Assembly: GCA_016219425.1 (NCBI GenBank)
Contig: JACRNB010000011.1
Coordinates: 62,001-126,000 of the forward strand
Reading direction: 5' to 3'
DNA length: 64,000 bases
DNA from: Betaproteobacteria bacterium
Lineage (GTDB): Bacteria > Pseudomonadota > Gammaproteobacteria > Burkholderiales > Thiobacillaceae
Part shown: piece by piece, positions 1 through 9,919 of the stretch
Layout: every line of letters begins with the position of its first letter
Numbering within the stretch: the stretch's first letter is position 1
The notes under the pieces: model-generated
Seen by the model: only the letters and a program-made list of their open reading frames with translations
The model's database searches: none
What the model was told of the DNA's origin: nothing
Translations under genes and position numbers: made by a program

Positions 1-52
1 CACGACCCCCTGGTTCGTAGCCAGGTACTCTATCCAACTGAGCTACGGGCGC
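1..52 (-). tRNA. tRNA-Arg (anticodon ACG), partial
   Basis: Read on the minus strand, the 5' end GCGCCCGTAGCTCAG is a standard acceptor/D-arm start. It is followed by an anticodon arm with stem CCTGG/CCAGG and loop CTACGAA, giving anticodon ACG (arginine, CGN codons). The T-arm and 3' end lie beyond the left edge of the window. Confidence 0.93.
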
Positions 53-129
53 TTGGAAAGGCGGCGAATCCTACCGGAACTCGTGCGGGCGGGCAATCGC
101 ACCCACACAAATTCCTTGCCTGCGCCGCA

Positions 130-1685
<1,556 letters not shown>

Positions 1686-1756
1686 GGCGCGGTACAAGTC
1701 GTAACAGGGGGGCGGTGTAGAATGCGCCGGTTTTTCCACCCCTAGAGCGCAAGACC

Positions 1757-2077
1757 ATGCTGATTTCTCCCGCCCACGCCGCCGACGCGGCTTCGCAGCC
1801 CGACCCCATCACCAGTTTCCTGCCCCTGATTGTCCTGTTTGTCCTGTTCTACTTCCTCATCATCCGCCCCCAGATGAAGCGGGCGAAGGACCAGAAGAAG
1901 ATGCAGGACGCCCTCGCCAAGGGCGATGAGGTCATCACCGCCAGCGGCCAGCTGGGCAAGGTCGTCAAGATCGCCGAGCAGTACGTCACCCTCGATATCG
2001 GCGGCGGCGTCGAGACCCTGTTCCAGCGCGGCGCGATCCAGACCGTATTACCCAAGGGCACCATCAAGGATCTGTGA
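1757..2077 (+). CDS. yajC: preprotein translocase accessory subunit YajC
   Basis: A 106-aa protein with one membrane helix (about residues 22-42, FLPLIVLFVLFYFLIIRPQ) followed by the RPQ-K-rich cytoplasmic stretch and the GDEVITASGQLGKV core typical of YajC. It associates with SecDF in the inner membrane. It sits 71 bp after tgt and 64 bp before secD, the conserved arrangement. Confidence 0.96.
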   Translation: MLISPAHAADAASQPDPITSFLPLIVLFVLFYFLIIRPQMKRAKDQKKMQDALAKGDEVITASGQLGKVVKIAEQYVTLDIGGGVETLFQRGAIQTVLPKGTIKDL

Positions 2078-2141
2078 GACGTGAGGCGTAGGCCCCACCC
2101 CTCCCGCAGCACGCCTCTCGCCCCCTCACCCCTTAGAAATC

Positions 2142-3971
2142 ATGAACCGCTACCCGCTCTGGAAGTACATCCTCATCGGCATCACCCTGGTGGTGTCCTT
2201 CCTCTACACCCTGCCCAATTTCTTCGGTGAGGTTCCAGCGGTACAGGTGACGCCGGTGCGCACCACGGAAAAGGTGACGGCGGATCTCATGCAGCGGGTC
2301 GAATCGGCCCTGAAGACGGCCCAGATCGCCCCCAAGGGGGTGAGCATGGACCCGCGCGGGGTCAAGGCCCGATTGGCCGATGCGGATACCCAGATCAAGG
2401 CCAAGGACGCCCTCCAGGCAGCACTCGGCCCCGGCTACACGGTGGCGCTGAACCTGCTTCCCGCCTCGCCGGAGTGGCTTTCCTCCATCGGCGCGCTGCC
2501 CATGTATCTGGGCCTGGACCTGCGCGGCGGCGTGCATTTCCTGCTCCAGGTGGACATGCCCAAGGCGCTGGAAAAGGCGGCGGAGCGTTACCAGGGCGAC
2601 CTGCGCACCGTGCTGCGCGAAAAGAAGGTGCGCTACGGCGGTCTGAACCGGGAAGGCGACAAGGTAGTCATCAAGTTCCGGGACGCCGCCCAGCGCGATG
2701 AAGCCAGAAAGGCCATCGAAGCCGCCTACGCCGAGTTGACCCTGGAAGATTCCCAGAGCGGCGCAGAGTTCATCCTCAGCGCCACGCTCAAGAAACAGGC
2801 CCAGGTGAAGACCCAGGAAAGCGCGTTGCAGCAGAACCTGCTCACCCTGCGCAACCGGGTGAACGAGCTGGGCGTGGCGGAACCCGTGATCCAGCAACAG
2901 GGCGCGGATCGCGTGGTGGTGCAGTTGCCCGGCGTGCAGGACACGGCCAAGGCCAAAGAGATCCTGGGCCGCACCGCCACCCTGGAGATCCGCATGGTGG
3001 ACGAGGAACGCATGACCAACCCGTCCGACGTACAAGCCGCCGTGAGCGGACAAGTCCCCTTCGGCGCCGAGCTGTATTACGAGCGCGATGGTCGCCCGGT
3101 GCTGGTGAAGAAGAACGTGGTGCTCACCGGCGAATACATCACCGACGCCCAGCCCGGCTTCGACAACCAGTCCAACCAGGCCGCGGTGCATGTGAACCTG
3201 GACGGTCGCGGTGCGCGCATCTTCAAGAACGTGACGCGCGAGAACGTGGGCAAGCGCATGGCCATCCTGCTGATCGAAAAGGGCAAGACCGAGGTGGTCA
3301 CCGCCCCCGTGATCCGCGAGGAAATCGGCGGCGGACGGGTGCAGATCACCGGTATGGATTCGCCCCAGGAGGCCTCCGACGTCTCCCTGCTGCTGCGCGC
3401 CGGCGCCCTGGCCGCGCCCATGGAGATCATCGAAGAACGCACCGTGGGCCCCAGCCTGGGCGCAGAGAACATCCAGACAGGGGTGAATTCCACCCTGATC
3501 GGCTTCGCCCTGATCACGGTGTTCATGGTCATCTACTACCAGCTCTTCGGCCTGATCTCGGTGCTTGCCCTGGCGGTCAACATGTTCCTGCTGATGGCGC
3601 TGCTGTCCATGATGCAGGCCACCCTGACCCTGCCGGGCATCGCCGGTATCGCCCTCACCCTGGGCATGGCCATCGACGCCAACGTGATCATCGCCGAGCG
3701 CATCCGCGAGGAGATCCGCAACGGCAACTCGCCGCAGGCCGCCATCTTCGCCGGCTACGACCGCGCCTGGGACACCATCCTGGACTCCAACATCACCACC
3801 CTGATCGCCGGCGTCGCCCTGTTCTGGCTGGGCAGCGGCCCGGTGCGGGGCTTCGCCGTGGTGTTGTGCCTGGGCATCCTCACCTCCATGTTCAGCGCCG
3901 TGACGGTGTCGCGCGCCATGTCCAACCTGACCTATGGCCGGGCCAAGCGCCTGACCAAGGTCTCCATCTGA
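2142..3971 (+). CDS. secD: protein translocase subunit SecD
   Basis: The 609-aa RND-type subunit uses the proton gradient to pull secreted proteins through SecYEG. It has a membrane helix at residues 8-27, a large periplasmic region containing the LGLDLRGGVHFLL (D1) motif, and a C-terminal membrane block with the LGMAIDANVIIAERIREE motif whose Asp is needed for proton movement. Full length. It ends 12 bp before secF. Confidence 0.97.
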   Translation: MNRYPLWKYILIGITLVVSFLYTLPNFFGEVPAVQVTPVRTTEKVTADLMQRVESALKTAQIAPKGVSMDPRGVKARLADADTQIKAKDALQAALGPGYTVALNLLPASPEWLSSIGALPMYLGLDLRGGVHFLLQVDMPKALEKAAERYQGDLRTVLREKKVRYGGLNREGDKVVIKFRDAAQRDEARKAIEAAYAELTLEDSQSGAEFILSATLKKQAQVKTQESALQQNLLTLRNRVNELGVAEPVIQQQGADRVVVQLPGVQDTAKAKEILGRTATLEIRMVDEERMTNPSDVQAAVSGQVPFGAELYYERDGRPVLVKKNVVLTGEYITDAQPGFDNQSNQAAVHVNLDGRGARIFKNVTRENVGKRMAILLIEKGKTEVVTAPVIREEIGGGRVQITGMDSPQEASDVSLLLRAGALAAPMEIIEERTVGPSLGAENIQTGVNSTLIGFALITVFMVIYYQLFGLISVLALAVNMFLLMALLSMMQATLTLPGIAGIALTLGMAIDANVIIAERIREEIRNGNSPQAAIFAGYDRAWDTILDSNITTLIAGVALFWLGSGPVRGFAVVLCLGILTSMFSAVTVSRAMSNLTYGRAKRLTKVSI

Positions 3972-3983
3972 CGGGGCATTGCC

Positions 3984-4919
3984 ATGAGTCTTGAGCTCTT
4001 TCACCTGAAGCGCGACATCCCCTTCATGCGCTTTGCGCGCTCCACCATCTTCTTTTCGGTGGCCTTCATCGTCGCCTCCATCGTTCTGCTGGCGACCAAG
4101 GGCCTGAATCTGGGCGTGGACTTCACCGGCGGCACCGTGCTGGAGATCGGCTACCCCGCCGCCGCCAACGTGGCGGGGGTGCGGGAACACCTGGCGAAAC
4201 ACGGCTACGCCGACGCCCAGGTGCAGAACTTCGGCGCCGCCACCGAGGTGCTGGTGCGGCTGCCGGTGAAGGCCGGCGTCACCTCCGCGCAGTTGTCGGA
4301 GAAGGTGCTGGTGGTGCTGCGCCAGGCCGACGCCAAGGTGCAGTTGCGCCGGGTCGAGTTCGTCGGTCCCCAGGTGGGCAAGGAGTTGTTCGAGGACGGC
4401 GCCCTGGCCCTGGTGGTGGTGTCCATCGGCATCATGTTGTATCTGGCCCTGCGCTTCGAATGGCGCTTCGCCGTGGGAGCCATGTTCGCCACCGCCCACG
4501 ACATCTTCATCGTCCTGGGGGTGTGGTCCCTGTTCCAGTGGGAGTTCTCCCTGACCGTGCTGGCGGCGGTGCTGGCCATCCTGGGCTACTCGGTGAACGA
4601 CACCGTGGTGGTGTTCGACCGTATCCGCGAAAACTTCCGCAAGACCCGCTCCAACAACGTCGCGGCCATCATGGACAACGCCAAGACCGCCACCCTGTCG
4701 CGCACCGTCATCACCAGCGGCTCCACCCTGCTCATGGTGCTGGCCATGCTGTTCTTCGGCGGCGAGGTGCTCCACGGCTTTGCCCTGGCCCTCACCATCG
4801 GCATCGTGGTGGGCACCTATTCCTCGGTGTTGGTCGCCAGCCCCATCACCATGTGGCTGGGCGTCTCGCGCGAGGACTTCATCAAGGTCGACAAGACAGA
4901 GAGCGGGGCGGTGGTTTGA
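3984..4919 (+). CDS. secF: protein translocase subunit SecF
   Basis: The 311-aa partner of SecD. It carries the N-terminal helix, the LGVDFTGGTVLEI motif (residues about 38-50), and a membrane domain with the GYSVNDTVVVFDRIRE signature. The length is normal for a separate SecF. A palindromic repeat pair lies directly downstream and may end or stabilise the tgt-yajC-secDF transcript (inference). Confidence 0.97.
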   Translation: MSLELFHLKRDIPFMRFARSTIFFSVAFIVASIVLLATKGLNLGVDFTGGTVLEIGYPAAANVAGVREHLAKHGYADAQVQNFGAATEVLVRLPVKAGVTSAQLSEKVLVVLRQADAKVQLRRVEFVGPQVGKELFEDGALALVVVSIGIMLYLALRFEWRFAVGAMFATAHDIFIVLGVWSLFQWEFSLTVLAAVLAILGYSVNDTVVVFDRIRENFRKTRSNNVAAIMDNAKTATLSRTVITSGSTLLMVLAMLFFGGEVLHGFALALTIGIVVGTYSSVLVASPITMWLGVSREDFIKVDKTESGAVV

Positions 4920-4930
4920 CCAAGCCCGTG

Positions 4931-5000
4931 ATTCCCGCGAACGCGGGAATCCAGCCTTGTCACCGTTTTCCAAACCCTGGATTCCCGCGTTCGCGGGAAT
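4931..5000. repeat. inverted pair of dRS3-like palindromes
   Basis: Two 20-bp perfect palindromes of the form ATTCCC-N8-GGGAAT lie at 4931-4950 and 4981-5000. They face each other through CCAG (4951-4954) and CTGG (4977-4980). The pattern equals the dRS3 repeat known from Neisseria and similar repeats in many proteobacteria. It fills the secF-dedA gap. Confidence 0.85.
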
Positions 5001-5011
5001 GACGTGAGCGG

Positions 5012-5653
5012 ATGGAACTCCTCGCCCAATTCATCGACATCGTCCTGCACCTGGATAAACACCTGACCCTGCTGGTGCAGGACTACGGGGTGTGGGTGTA
5101 CGGCATCCTGTTCGTCATCATCTTCATGGAGACGGGGTTGGTGGTCACCCCCTTCCTGCCCGGCGATTCGCTGCTGTTCGTGGCCGGGGCGGTGGCCGCA
5201 GCGGGGGGCATGGACCTCTTCACCCTGAGCGCCGTGATCGTCACCGCCGCCCTGTGCGGGGACAACGTGAACTACTGGATCGGACGCTATCTCGGCCCGC
5301 GCGTGTTCCAGTTCGAGAACTCCCGGTTTTTCAAACGCGAGAACCTGGACCGCACCCACGCCTTCATGGAACGGCACGGCCCCAAGGCCATCATCATTGC
5401 CCGCTTCGTGCCCCTGGTGCGCACCTTCGTGCCCTTCGTATGCGGGGTGGGGCGCATGACCTACCTGCGTTTTCTCGGTTTCTCGGTGGCGGGGGCCCTG
5501 CTGTGGGTAGGGTTGCTGGCGCCGGCGGGCTACTTCTTCGGCAACCTGGACGTGGTGAAGAACAACCTCACCGCCGTCATCCTGCTGATCGTCTTCCTGT
5601 CGATCCTGCCGGGGATCATCGAGTACCTGAGACACCGCCGCGCAACGGCTTGA
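5012..5653 (+). CDS. DedA family membrane protein
   Basis: A 213-aa polytopic inner-membrane protein of the DedA/SNARE-associated (VTT) family, linked in other bacteria to undecaprenyl-phosphate or phospholipid flipping and membrane integrity. It shows the family motifs METGLVVTPFLPGDSLLF (residues about 34-51) and RFVPLVRTFVPFVCGVGRM. The full family length is present. The start ATG follows 11 bp after the repeat pair. Confidence 0.93.
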   Translation: MELLAQFIDIVLHLDKHLTLLVQDYGVWVYGILFVIIFMETGLVVTPFLPGDSLLFVAGAVAAAGGMDLFTLSAVIVTAALCGDNVNYWIGRYLGPRVFQFENSRFFKRENLDRTHAFMERHGPKAIIIARFVPLVRTFVPFVCGVGRMTYLRFLGFSVAGALLWVGLLAPAGYFFGNLDVVKNNLTAVILLIVFLSILPGIIEYLRHRRATA

Positions 5654-5665
5654 ACCCGCCAGGGC

Positions 5666-6043
5666 TCAAGCCAGTTGCACGATCTGGTTCAGCACGGCGC
5701 GTATTTCCGCAAAGGGCGCATCCGCGAGGCGTTTGAGCGGATGGGGCGACGCCCCCCGCACTCGCCAGTCGAACGACTTCGGCTGGTGGCACAGCACATA
5801 ACTGGTCTTGCCCGCCTTTGCGCCCCGCGCCATGCCCACCGCCACGGCAAACGGGTTGTCCGCGTTGTATTCCGCCGTGGTCATGGGCAGACCGATCACC
5901 AAGGAGGTGCGTTCATTGAAAGCGCGGGGTGAAAGCACCACAAAGGGATGCATGTCCCGCATTTCGCGCCCCGCCTGGGGGTTGCAGTCGATCCAGATCA
6001 CATCCTGACGATCCGGCGCCCACGGACTCTTGGGCGCTACCAC
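5666..6043 (-). CDS. MazF/PemK-type toxin
   Basis: A 125-aa protein of the PemK/MazF ribonuclease family. It has the strand-rich start RQDVIWIDCNPQAGREM, then RPFVVLSP-like MHPFVVLSPRAFN and a GLPMTTAEYN stretch at the expected places. Toxins of this family cut mRNA. Its start overlaps the end of the mazE-like gene by 7 bp, so the two are translated together. It is the last gene of a three-gene operon. Confidence 0.87.
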   Translation of the reverse strand: MVAPKSPWAPDRQDVIWIDCNPQAGREMRDMHPFVVLSPRAFNERTSLVIGLPMTTAEYNADNPFAVAVGMARGAKAGKTSYVLCHQPKSFDWRVRGASPHPLKRLADAPFAEIRAVLNQIVQLA

Positions 6044-6288
6044 TTCTCCGCCCCCACCGGCGCCACGGACATGACTTCGCCGCCATGCCGGGCCGGGTCA
6101 AACCGGGCCAGCCTCTGTTCCAGACTCAGCGGCGCATCCGCCAGAGGCGTGATGACCACCCTCCCGTCCTCCACCGTGATGCGCACGCGCTGATCCGCAT
6201 GCAGGTCCGCCTCCCTGGCCACAGCAGCCGGCAGACGAACCCCCAGGTTGTTACCCCAATGCTTGATGTCGAGTACGGCTTCGGTCAT
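6037..6288 (-). CDS. MazE-type antitoxin (AbrB/SpoVT fold)
   Basis: An 83-aa protein with the MazE/AbrB DNA-binding start (DIKHWGNNLGVRLPAAVAREA) and an acidic C-terminal tail that would wrap the toxin. Members bind DNA as swapped dimers and repress their own operon. It overlaps the toxin gene by 7 bp downstream and the ATPase gene by 4 bp (ATGA) upstream. Confidence 0.9.
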   Translation of the reverse strand: MTEAVLDIKHWGNNLGVRLPAAVAREADLHADQRVRITVEDGRVVITPLADAPLSLEQRLARFDPARHGGEVMSVAPVGAEKW

Positions 6289-7511
6289 GGTTCGGCTCCG
6301 GCTTCATGTCTATACGCAGTATAAACATTAACCTCGTCCGGCAGCCAGTCGATGGCCGTCTCGAACCCCCGCCGCTCCACCCCCGGCGCCAGGGGCGTTT
6401 CACCCTCTCCCTGGTCGATGATCGTGGCGCTCTCCGCGCCGGTGTCCGCGAGGATGGCGCGCAGACTGCGGGCCAGATAGGGGGAGGCGGCGCGCGCGGT
6501 CTTGACCTCGATGGCATGGAGCCGGTCGCCCCGTTCCAGCAGCAGATCCACTTCCGAACCGTTGGAGGTGCGCCAGAAATGGGCGTGGCTGTGGGGATGC
6601 GCCAGCGCCTCGCGGCGCAATACGTCCTCCAGCACGAAGGTCTCCCAACTAGCGCCCCGTATCGGGTGGCTCTCCAGCGCCTCCAGGCTGTCGATGTTGA
6701 GCAGGTGATGCAGCAGGCCCGTGTCGCGCAGGTACACCTTGGGCGCCTTCACCAGCCGTTTGCCGATGTTGCGGAAGTAGGGCGGCAGGCGGCGCAGGAG
6801 AAAGCTCTGCTCCAGGATGTCCACATAGCGCGCCACCGTGCGCGCGGCCACACCCAGCGAGGCGGCCAACTGGTTGAAGTTGGCCAGCCCGCCCTGGGCG
6901 TGGGCCAGCATGGTCAGCAGCCGCCGCATCAGCAGGGGGTCCGCGCTGACCCCCAGGGCGGGCAGGTCGCGTTCCACATAGGTGCGCAGATAGGCCTCCC
7001 ACCAGTCGCGGAAGTGTCCGCCGCGCAGGTGGGCGGTGCAGGCGTCGGGGTAGCCGCCGGTGAGCCAGAGGCGGCGGTAGTCCAGCATGGGGTCGGTGAC
7101 GCTGGTTTCCTGCACGGTCAGGGGCGCGAGTTCCAGGATGCCCACCCGCCCCGCCAGACTCTCCGCCACCTGGCGCACCAGGGTGGGCTGGGCGGAACCC
7201 AGGAGGATGAAGCGCCCCATGCGTTGACGATCCGCGTCGATGGCCCCGCGCAGGGCCGAGAACAGGGGCGGGACGCGCTGCGCTTCATCCAGGATGACCT
7301 GGGCGCGGGCATCGAGCTGGTAGCGCGGGTCTTCCGTGAACAGGGCCTGGGTGGAGGGGTCTTCCAGATCGCAGTAGGGGTGCTCCGGGAAGGCCATGCG
7401 CGCCAGGGTGGTCTTGCCCACCTGACGCGAACCCAGGATCAGGACGGCGGGGAATTGTTGCGCAAGATGGCGCAGGCGTTGGATGCTTAGGCGGGTATAC
7501 ATACCATGCAT
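6285..7511 (-). CDS. AAA_14/DUF4143 ATPase
   Basis: A 408-aa P-loop ATPase: Walker A LGSRQVGKTTLAR (about residues 26-38), Walker B-like VILDEAQRVP, sensor region LLGSAQPTLV. A C-terminal DUF4143 domain contains a nuclease-like patch (SNGSEVDLLLERGDRLHAIEVKTA) with the D...E.K arrangement. These proteins are common near toxin-antitoxin genes and their role is unsettled. An alternative ATG at 7502 (MYTRLSIQ) is plausible because the first three codons lie inside a large palindrome. It forms an operon with the MazEF-like pair through an ATGA overlap. Confidence 0.87.
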   Translation of the reverse strand: MHGMYTRLSIQRLRHLAQQFPAVLILGSRQVGKTTLARMAFPEHPYCDLEDPSTQALFTEDPRYQLDARAQVILDEAQRVPPLFSALRGAIDADRQRMGRFILLGSAQPTLVRQVAESLAGRVGILELAPLTVQETSVTDPMLDYRRLWLTGGYPDACTAHLRGGHFRDWWEAYLRTYVERDLPALGVSADPLLMRRLLTMLAHAQGGLANFNQLAASLGVAARTVARYVDILEQSFLLRRLPPYFRNIGKRLVKAPKVYLRDTGLLHHLLNIDSLEALESHPIRGASWETFVLEDVLRREALAHPHSHAHFWRTSNGSEVDLLLERGDRLHAIEVKTARAASPYLARSLRAILADTGAESATIIDQGEGETPLAPGVERRGFETAIDWLPDEVNVYTAYRHEAGAEP

Positions 7512-7543
7512 ATTGGTTCGTTAATTAACGAAATGCATGGTAT
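7501..7543. promoter_or_regulatory. nested palindrome at the ATPase-mazEF operon start
   Basis: Outer 11-bp arms ATACCATGCAT (7501-7511) and ATGCATGGTAT (7533-7543) enclose an inner perfect 16-bp palindrome TTCGTTAATTAACGAA (7517-7532). The AT-rich core stands out in GC-rich DNA and lies over the operon start. An operator for the AbrB-fold antitoxin is the likely role (inference). Confidence 0.6.
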
Positions 7544-7579
7544 GTGCATTGGCGAGGGAACCGCAAGGGGGATGCCGCC

Positions 7580-7617
7580 TTCTCCCCCCAGCCCCTGCCC
7601 CGCCGGGGGAGGGGGAC
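7580..7617. repeat. C-rich hairpin repeat, single copy
   Basis: CCCCAGCCCCTGCCCCGCCGGGGGAGGGGG is a C-rich stretch with a partial hairpin. It resembles one half of the paired elements found between narJ and narH and between narH and narG. It lies just after the ffh stop codon and could act as a transcript end (inference). Confidence 0.5.
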
Positions 7618-7618
7618 G

Positions 7619-8971
7619 TCACCGCATGCCCGGCATCATGCCTTTCATGCCGCGCATCATCTTGGCCATGCCGCCGCCCTTGCCCATCATCTTCATCATC
7701 TTCTGGGCCTGTTCGAACTGGGTGAGCAGGCGGTTCACGTCCTGCACCTGTACGCCCGAGCCGGTGGCGATGCGGCGCTTGCGGCTGGCCTTGAGCAACT
7801 CGGGGCGGCGCCGCTCTTGCGCCGTCATGCTGTTGATGATGCCTTCGATGCGGCGCATCTCCTTCTCGCCATGAGCCACCTGGTCCGCGCCGATCTTGCC
7901 CGCGCCCGGCAGCTTGTCCACCATGGCCCCCAGGCCGCCCATCTTGCGCATCTGCTGCATCTGCGCCTTGAAGTCCTCCAGGTCGAAGCCCTTGCCGCTC
8001 TTGAGCTTCTGCACCGTCTTCATGGCCTCGGCGTGATCGACGTTGCGCTGCGCGTCTTCGATCAGGGAGAGCACGTCGCCCATGCCCAGCACCCGGCTGG
8101 CCATGCGCTCGGGATGGAACACCTCGATGCCCGTGAGCTTTTCGCCTACCCCCACCAGCTTGACGGGTTTGCCAGTCACGTGGCGCACCGACAGGGCCGC
8201 GCCGCCGCGCGCATCGCCATCCAGCTTGGTGAGGATGACGCCGGTGAGCGGCAGGGCGTCGTTGAAGGCCTTGGCGGTGTTGACCGCGTCCTGGCCCTGC
8301 ATGGCGTCCACCACGAACAGGGTCTCGATGGGGTTGAGCAGGGCGTGCAGATCCTTGATCTCGTCCATCATCGCCGTGTCGATATGCAGGCGACCGGCGG
8401 TATCGACGATGAGCACGTCGAACAGGTGGCGACGCGCATGGTCGAGGGCGGCGCGGGCGATGTCGGCGGGCTTCTGGTCGGCGCTGGAGGGGAAGAAATC
8501 CACCTCGGCCTGCCCCGCCACGGTCTTCAACTGCTCGATGGCGGCGGGACGGTAGACGTCGCAACTCACCACCAGGATGCGTTTCTTTCCGGCCTCGCGG
8601 ATCACGCGGCAGAGCTTGCCGGTGGAGGTGGTCTTGCCCGCGCCCTGCAAGCCGGCCATGAGGAACACGGCGGGCGGTTGGGTGGCGAAGTTGAGCGGCG
8701 CGGCGTGCTCGCCCATGAGGGCGGTGAGTTCCTTGTGCACCACGCCGATGAGTTGCTGACCGGGGGTGAGGCTGCCCAGCACCTCATGCCCCATGGCGCG
8801 CTCTTTCACCCGTGCGATGAAGTCCTTCACCACCGGCAGGGCCACGTCCGCCTCCAGCAGGGCGACGCGCACCTCGCGCAGGGCGTCCTGGATGTTGGCT
8901 TCGGTGAGTCGGCCCTGGCCGCGCAGGTTCTTGACTACACGGGAAAGGCGGTCGGTCAGGTTGTCGAGCAT
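7619..8971 (-). CDS. ffh: signal recognition particle protein Ffh (SRP54)
   Basis: A 450-aa GTPase that with 4.5S RNA targets nascent membrane proteins to FtsY/SecYEG. An N domain begins MLDNLTDRLSRVVKNLRG, followed by the G domain with GLQGAGKTTSTGKL and DTAGRLHID and the C-terminal methionine-rich M domain ending in Met/Gly/Lys repeats (GKGGGMAKMMRGMKGMMPG). The ATG at 8971 is chosen over an open frame that continues far upstream because it matches the family start. The divergent ypjD-like gene begins 57 bp away. Confidence 0.97.
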   Translation of the reverse strand: MLDNLTDRLSRVVKNLRGQGRLTEANIQDALREVRVALLEADVALPVVKDFIARVKERAMGHEVLGSLTPGQQLIGVVHKELTALMGEHAAPLNFATQPPAVFLMAGLQGAGKTTSTGKLCRVIREAGKKRILVVSCDVYRPAAIEQLKTVAGQAEVDFFPSSADQKPADIARAALDHARRHLFDVLIVDTAGRLHIDTAMMDEIKDLHALLNPIETLFVVDAMQGQDAVNTAKAFNDALPLTGVILTKLDGDARGGAALSVRHVTGKPVKLVGVGEKLTGIEVFHPERMASRVLGMGDVLSLIEDAQRNVDHAEAMKTVQKLKSGKGFDLEDFKAQMQQMRKMGGLGAMVDKLPGAGKIGADQVAHGEKEMRRIEGIINSMTAQERRRPELLKASRKRRIATGSGVQVQDVNRLLTQFEQAQKMMKMMGKGGGMAKMMRGMKGMMPGMR

Positions 8972-9028
8972 GGGGTTCAGTGACTTGGGATAGACTGCCG
9001 CGAGTCTAACAAAGCCCAGCCTTACGCC

Positions 9029-9820
9029 ATGCTTGAAGCCTTCTGCATCGTCGCCTATTTCGGGCTTGCCGCCTGGTTCTGGCCGGGGCTTCCCGGCTGC
9101 TGCCGCACCGACTGGGTTCCGCGTCTGTTTCCGGTGATACCGCTGATCCCCCACCTGTTCCTGTTGCAGGGCGACATGTTCGCGGCGGATGGCATCCACC
9201 TCGGTTTTGCCACCTCGCTTTCCGCCGTGGCGGCCCTCACCGTGCTCACCTACGCCACCGCCGCCTGGCGTTATCACCTGGCCGGGGTGCTGGGGTTCGT
9301 GCTCGCGTTCGCCGGCGTGAGCGTGTTGCTGGAGGCGCTGCTGCCCGCCGGCGGCGTGGTGGCGCACACCGACGCGCCGTTGTTCAAGTCGCATCTGCTG
9401 GTGGCTTTTTCCGCCTACAGCCTGCTCACCATCGCCGCCCTCCATGCCGGCCTCATCGCCCTGGCGGAGAAACACCTGCACAAGGCCGTGCCGCCCAAGA
9501 TGCTGGCCAACCTGCCGCCGCTGCTGACCCTGGAAAAACTGCTGTTCCGCATGATCCAGGGCGGCTTCGCCCTGCTCACCCTGACGGTGATCTCGGGCAT
9601 CGGCTTTTCCGAAGAGGTGTTCGGCAAGGCCATGACCCTGAACCACAAGACCGTGTTCGGCATTGCCGCCTGGCTGATCTTCGCCGCCCTGCTGACGGGA
9701 CGGCGCTTCTACGGCTGGCGCGGTCGCACCGCCATCTACTGGACCCTGGCCGGCTTCATCACCCTGATGCTGGCCTATGTCGGGGTCAAATTCGTCATGG
9801 AAGTGGTGCTGGGGCGCTAA
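9029..9820 (+). CDS. YpjD/CcsA-like inner membrane protein
   Basis: A 263-aa polytopic protein with about eight hydrophobic segments and the cytochrome c assembly (CcsA/CcmC) domain in its second half. Likely key residues are the histidines in FKSHLLVAFSAYSLLTIAALHAG and TLNHKTVFG. This family member (YpjD) is nearly always divergent from ffh in proteobacteria, as here. The function of YpjD itself is not established, and a heme-handling role is inferred from the domain. Confidence 0.87.
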   Translation: MLEAFCIVAYFGLAAWFWPGLPGCCRTDWVPRLFPVIPLIPHLFLLQGDMFAADGIHLGFATSLSAVAALTVLTYATAAWRYHLAGVLGFVLAFAGVSVLLEALLPAGGVVAHTDAPLFKSHLLVAFSAYSLLTIAALHAGLIALAEKHLHKAVPPKMLANLPPLLTLEKLLFRMIQGGFALLTLTVISGIGFSEEVFGKAMTLNHKTVFGIAAWLIFAALLTGRRFYGWRGRTAIYWTLAGFITLMLAYVGVKFVMEVVLGR

Positions 9821-9919
9821 CCCTGCCCCGAAACGGGCCTCTGGCGGGCCGGATTGTCAGTGTCATATTCCAGTGCCAAACTCCGCCTCCCCGTTTCACC
9901 CCCCGGTTGGATACGCAGA

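Noticed and set aside
2133-4973. A 946-codon open frame on the minus strand across secD-secF
   Set aside because: It is antisense to two clear genes, is rich in His/Gly/Gln as expected from GC-rich antisense frames, and has no domain signature.
4929-5001. dRS3-like and REP palindromes as a CRISPR array
   Set aside because: Only two copies in opposite orientation with no regular spacers, and no cas genes are present.
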